Below, piece by piece: positions 22,772 to 24,728 of a stretch of DNA of 24,728 nt. Origin of the DNA: a virus. Each line of letters opens with the position of its first letter. Within the stretch, counting starts at the first letter, position 1. The position numbers and the translations under genes are program-made. The notes under the pieces are model-generated. The model was not told the DNA's origin. It searched no databases and saw only the letters and a list, made by a program, of their open reading frames with translations. Where the stretch lies: positions 1 to 24,728 of the IMG/VR virus record IMGVR_UViG_3300020463_000126. One strand, given 5' to 3'.

Positions 22772-23096
22772 CTGTCGGGTTCTTTCCTCGTAGTGTGTTT
22801 ATTCGCATGTCGATGTAGCGTTTAGCCTTCTCAAGATCCGTGATCTCGGACTGGCTTTTGTCCATCCCATCGTATTTCTTCGAGCCGCAGCGCATGACGT
22901 ACTTGATGATATTGCCTCGCCAAAACTCCAAGTCATTCCGAAGGATGAAATCCACCGGCTGGACGTTCCAAGCGGTGTAGTGGGCAGGGGTTACAACTAT
23001 GTTTTGCCTTCGCGCTTCCTGTTGTTCTTCTAAGCCCTCTCGATAAGTCCGAGCGATATATCTATCGAAAGGTTCACGTTTCTTATCCTCGGACAT
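22761..23096 (-). CDS. DUF3310 family protein, 111 aa
   Basis: An about 36-residue charged N-terminus is followed by the family core: TPAHYTAWNVQPVDFILRND, LEFWRGNIIKYVMRCGSKK and DLEKAKRYIDMRI (roughly residues 36-98). HY...P-x-DFI...FxxGNxIKYVxR...K...DLxKAxxYI is the DUF3310 pattern, common in phages and sometimes labelled nucleotide-kinase-like without biochemical support. Its place between an exonuclease and a ribonucleotide reductase fits a role in nucleotide metabolism. It overlaps the exonuclease by 14 nt and the reductase by 11 nt, so translation is coupled. Confidence 0.82.
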   Translation of the reverse strand: MSEDKKREPFDRYIARTYREGLEEQQEARRQNIVVTPAHYTAWNVQPVDFILRNDLEFWRGNIIKYVMRCGSKKYDGMDKSQSEITDLEKAKRYIDMRINTLRGKNPTDVE

Positions 23097-23859
23097 ATTC
23101 GGGCTCCCATAGTTTGTAGGTATTGTTCTGTGGGTCCCAGTCAGACCACCGAAGGATCCGAGCCAGTCTGGCCTGTATCAGCGCATCCTCTTTGGTAAGA
23201 CCAGCCTTGTTATAGGCGGCCTCTACTGTGCTCCAGCTAGCTCGATGGGCCTTAAACAAAGCCTCTGCTTTCTTGGGACCAAAACCAGGTAGACCAGGGA
23301 AACCATCTGTCGGGTCTCCGGTCAGGCACTGTGTGAAGAAGTGTAGATCAGCTTCGTCGTCACTGATCTCAAGCATCTCGTCCGACATCGGCCGGTAAAG
23401 ACGACCAGGTATTGTCCTCATGTCCTTGTCATCCGACACAATGATCGTGTCAGAACCAGGCATGGTCTGCATGATACCCATGCAATCATCGGCCTCGAGC
23501 GATGGTTTCCAATAGAACTTGTGTTGATCCTTTGCCCAGCGGATGAAGGATCGATAGCCGGTGGGCTTCCTGGTTGCTTTGCGGTTGGCCTTATAGGTCT
23601 CCGACACTACCTTCCGGAAGTTCAGTTTATCCGAGAAGCACAAGATCATCTTGTCAGTACCGAGCGTGTCGGTCACGAACTGCATCTTGTCCGTGAATAT
23701 CTTCTTGGCATCTTTTAAATCAGTCATGAGCGTGAAGACATCATCACCCCAATCGTATTCCTTTTCGGCTGCCGCAGCCGCCTGGTAAAGAAACAGATCT
23801 GCGTCAATCAGTAATGTCGTCTGGGTCCGATCCGCTTTCGTCAAGTTTGGAAATGTCAT
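23083..23859 (-). CDS. 5'-3' exonuclease (T7 gp6-like, FEN/PIN fold)
   Basis: The 258-aa nuclease has all core acidic clusters of the flap-endonuclease/5'-3' exonuclease family: TTLLIDADLFLYQ (Asp 19), PSLEADDCMG (Glu 122, Asp 124, Asp 125), IIVSDDKDMRTIPG (Asp 143-146) and LTGDPTDGFPGLPGFGPKKA (Asp 182, Asp 185, with the helix-hairpin-helix DNA clamp GLPGFGPKKAEAL at 189-201). In T7-type phages this protein removes RNA primers and degrades host DNA. AAGGGG lies 7 nt upstream of ATG 23859. It begins within the last 56 nt of the preceding gene. The position next to DNA polymerase supports the assignment. Confidence 0.92.
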   Translation of the reverse strand: MTFPNLTKADRTQTTLLIDADLFLYQAAAAAEKEYDWGDDVFTLMTDLKDAKKIFTDKMQFVTDTLGTDKMILCFSDKLNFRKVVSETYKANRKATRKPTGYRSFIRWAKDQHKFYWKPSLEADDCMGIMQTMPGSDTIIVSDDKDMRTIPGRLYRPMSDEMLEISDDEADLHFFTQCLTGDPTDGFPGLPGFGPKKAEALFKAHRASWSTVEAAYNKAGLTKEDALIQARLARILRWSDWDPQNNTYKLWEPEYVRG

Positions 23860-24220
23860 TTGCTACCCCTTCTAATGTAACCCGTAATTCCTCTAAAAAA
23901 GACATGCCCAAATCAGTGATCAGCCACTCATTGCCCCAGGTATCGGTAGCAATCTTGGTTGTGATCATCCCCTCAAAAGACGCGATAGCGACATAGTCGG
24001 CTGCATCTCGAGCGAAGTCTGATTTGGTTGTAAATGGATTGCGCCAGGCTCGGTCTAAAACGCCGTGCATGGCAATCATGAAAGGCACTTGGTCTAATAG
24101 CTCTTGCTTAGTGGCTATCAGCCCAGGTGCGTCCGATGCTGTATTCTGCATCAATTTTAATTCTTGTTTTGAAGTGAGAGCCAGCTTGCGCCGCCACTCT
24201 TCGAAGTCGATCACCGACAT
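23804..24220 (-). CDS. Hypothetical protein between DNA polymerase and exonuclease
   Basis: I choose ATG 24220 (138 aa, MSVIDFEEWRRKLALTSKQE) because GAAGGA stands 10 nt before it. ATG 24262 lacks such a site and would deepen the overlap with DNA polymerase (stop at 24108). The 113-nt overlap that remains is large, so a later start at 24151 (MQNTASDAPGLIATKQELLD) is also possible. The sequence is helical: LLDQVPFMIAMHGVLDRAWR, then FARDAADYVAIASFEGMITT, WLITDLGMSFLEELRVTLEG, ending in an Asp/Ser-rich acidic tail. ITDLGxxFLEEL looks like a winged-helix wing/helix pair but is not decisive. I do not recognise the family. Confidence 0.6.
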   Translation of the reverse strand: MSVIDFEEWRRKLALTSKQELKLMQNTASDAPGLIATKQELLDQVPFMIAMHGVLDRAWRNPFTTKSDFARDAADYVAIASFEGMITTKIATDTWGNEWLITDLGMSFLEELRVTLEGVANDISKLDESGSDPDDITD

Positions 24221-24728
24221 TGGTCTCGTATCCTTCACGGACAGCGACCTGTACTTCGTCATGCACCCAAGCCATCATGTAGGCGTGTTTGTCTAAACCT
24301 TCAGCGCGTAGGTGATCATCGATCATACAGATCCATTTCTTACTGATGCACCCCGCTGCCGATTGAAGCAGCGTGTTTAGTGCGCTGTGCGCTGATCGGA
24401 TAGGAACCTTCCGTCCGTCCAGGCTTTTTAGGTAGCCACGTGCAGCAGCTTCCTCGCAGCCCTTTTGTAGTTCTTCGAAAGCCGGCATGGTTGCAAAGAA
24501 ACGCTTGCGAAGCATAGCGCCTTCCTTGGCCCCCTTGCCCACGATCTCACCGATCCGAGATGGACCAGCTCCGTAACATAAGGCGTATATGAATGTCTTT
24601 GCCTGGTCTCGGGTCTCAAGACCGGCAGCTTTCTGATTCGCGGTGTGTATATCACCATCGAGAATGAGCTTTGCGTACTCGCCATCGTCATTGAGATAGT
24701 GAGCCAACATCCGCAGCTCAATACCGCT
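24108..24728 (-). CDS. DNA polymerase, family A, T7-like (C-terminal part)
   Basis: The frame is open from the right window edge to the TGA at 24108, giving the last 206 residues. Motif A begins at the edge (SGIELRMLAHYLNDDGEY; the catalytic Asp would be just outside). Motif B is RDQAKTFIYALCYGAG, with Lys and Phe in T7 positions. KSLDGRKVPIRSAHSALNTL and LLQSAAGCISKKWICMIDDH follow, then motif C AWVHDEVQV with the catalytic HDE. The similarity to the T7 polymerase C-terminus extends almost to the end (IGRTWADSH). It copies the phage genome. The Phe in the O-helix (KTFIYALCYG) is usual for podophage enzymes rather than the Tyr that permits dideoxynucleotide use. Confidence 0.93.
   Translation of the reverse strand, partial: SGIELRMLAHYLNDDGEYAKLILDGDIHTANQKAAGLETRDQAKTFIYALCYGAGPSRIGEIVGKGAKEGAMLRKRFFATMPAFEELQKGCEEAAARGYLKSLDGRKVPIRSAHSALNTLLQSAAGCISKKWICMIDDHLRAEGLDKHAYMMAWVHDEVQVAVREGYETNVGDRLRRVAAQAGSHFKTRIKIDAEYSIGRTWADSH

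Overview
The window is part of a tailed double-stranded DNA phage with podovirus-like gene content. Nothing in it is a cellular housekeeping gene. It has a T7-type family A DNA polymerase, a T7 gp6-like exonuclease and a complete virion-assembly set. A monomeric adenosylcobalamin-dependent (class II) ribonucleotide reductase sits beside a T7-like polymerase. That combination suggests marine phages of Rhodobacteraceae (roseophage SIO1 / 'cobavirus' type). The host assignment is inference only. No phage RNA polymerase, integrase or lysis gene is visible here, and both window ends cut a gene.

Layout, right to left, since almost everything is on the minus strand. (1) 24728-20861 is a nucleotide and replication module: DNA polymerase C-terminus, an unknown protein, 5'-3' exonuclease, a DUF3310 protein and class II ribonucleotide reductase. 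These are tightly overlapping genes, probably one operon. (2) 20860-19511 is a control region. It holds the only plus-strand gene, an HTH regulator (19984-20658). Two copies of an inverted repeat, TTNACRTAWTACGTNAA, flank the gene. The region upstream carries a five-copy 10-bp tandem repeat and a perfect 7-bp dyad. (3) 19510-9304 encodes tail and ejection proteins: a short tail-fibre/collar protein, a 4-Cys protein, a large tail/stabilisation protein, a 95-aa protein, two Gly/Asn-rich internal proteins, and a 1725-aa ejection protein with a HELSH zinc-peptidase motif. (4) 9307-1 is packaging and head: small and large terminase, portal, a 90-aa protein, scaffold, major capsid, a 110-aa protein, five tiny very basic proteins (three are conspicuously small, 38-58 aa), a gp4-like head-tail adaptor, and the start of an Ala/Ser/Thr-rich tail fibre.

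The most striking feature is inside the major capsid gene. The reading frame is broken after about 26 codons and resumes 250 nt later. The interruption (3593-3842, minus strand) folds by hand into a complete group I intron core with P1, P2, P3, P4, P6, P7, P7.1, P7.2, P8 and three P9-type hairpins. It has the conserved P, Q, R and S-like sequences and no endonuclease ORF. Splicing after GGACAU and after the terminal G at 3593 restores an in-frame SU10/DUF5309-type capsid protein of 295 aa. Without recognising the intron, the capsid gene would be annotated as a truncated 213-aa ORF lacking its N-terminus.

The genes form a standard programme. The replication module recycles host DNA and makes deoxynucleotides. 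The terminase, portal, scaffold and capsid genes build and fill the head. The tail and ejection proteins deliver DNA. The regulator in the divergent region probably governs the switch between or balance of these blocks (inference).
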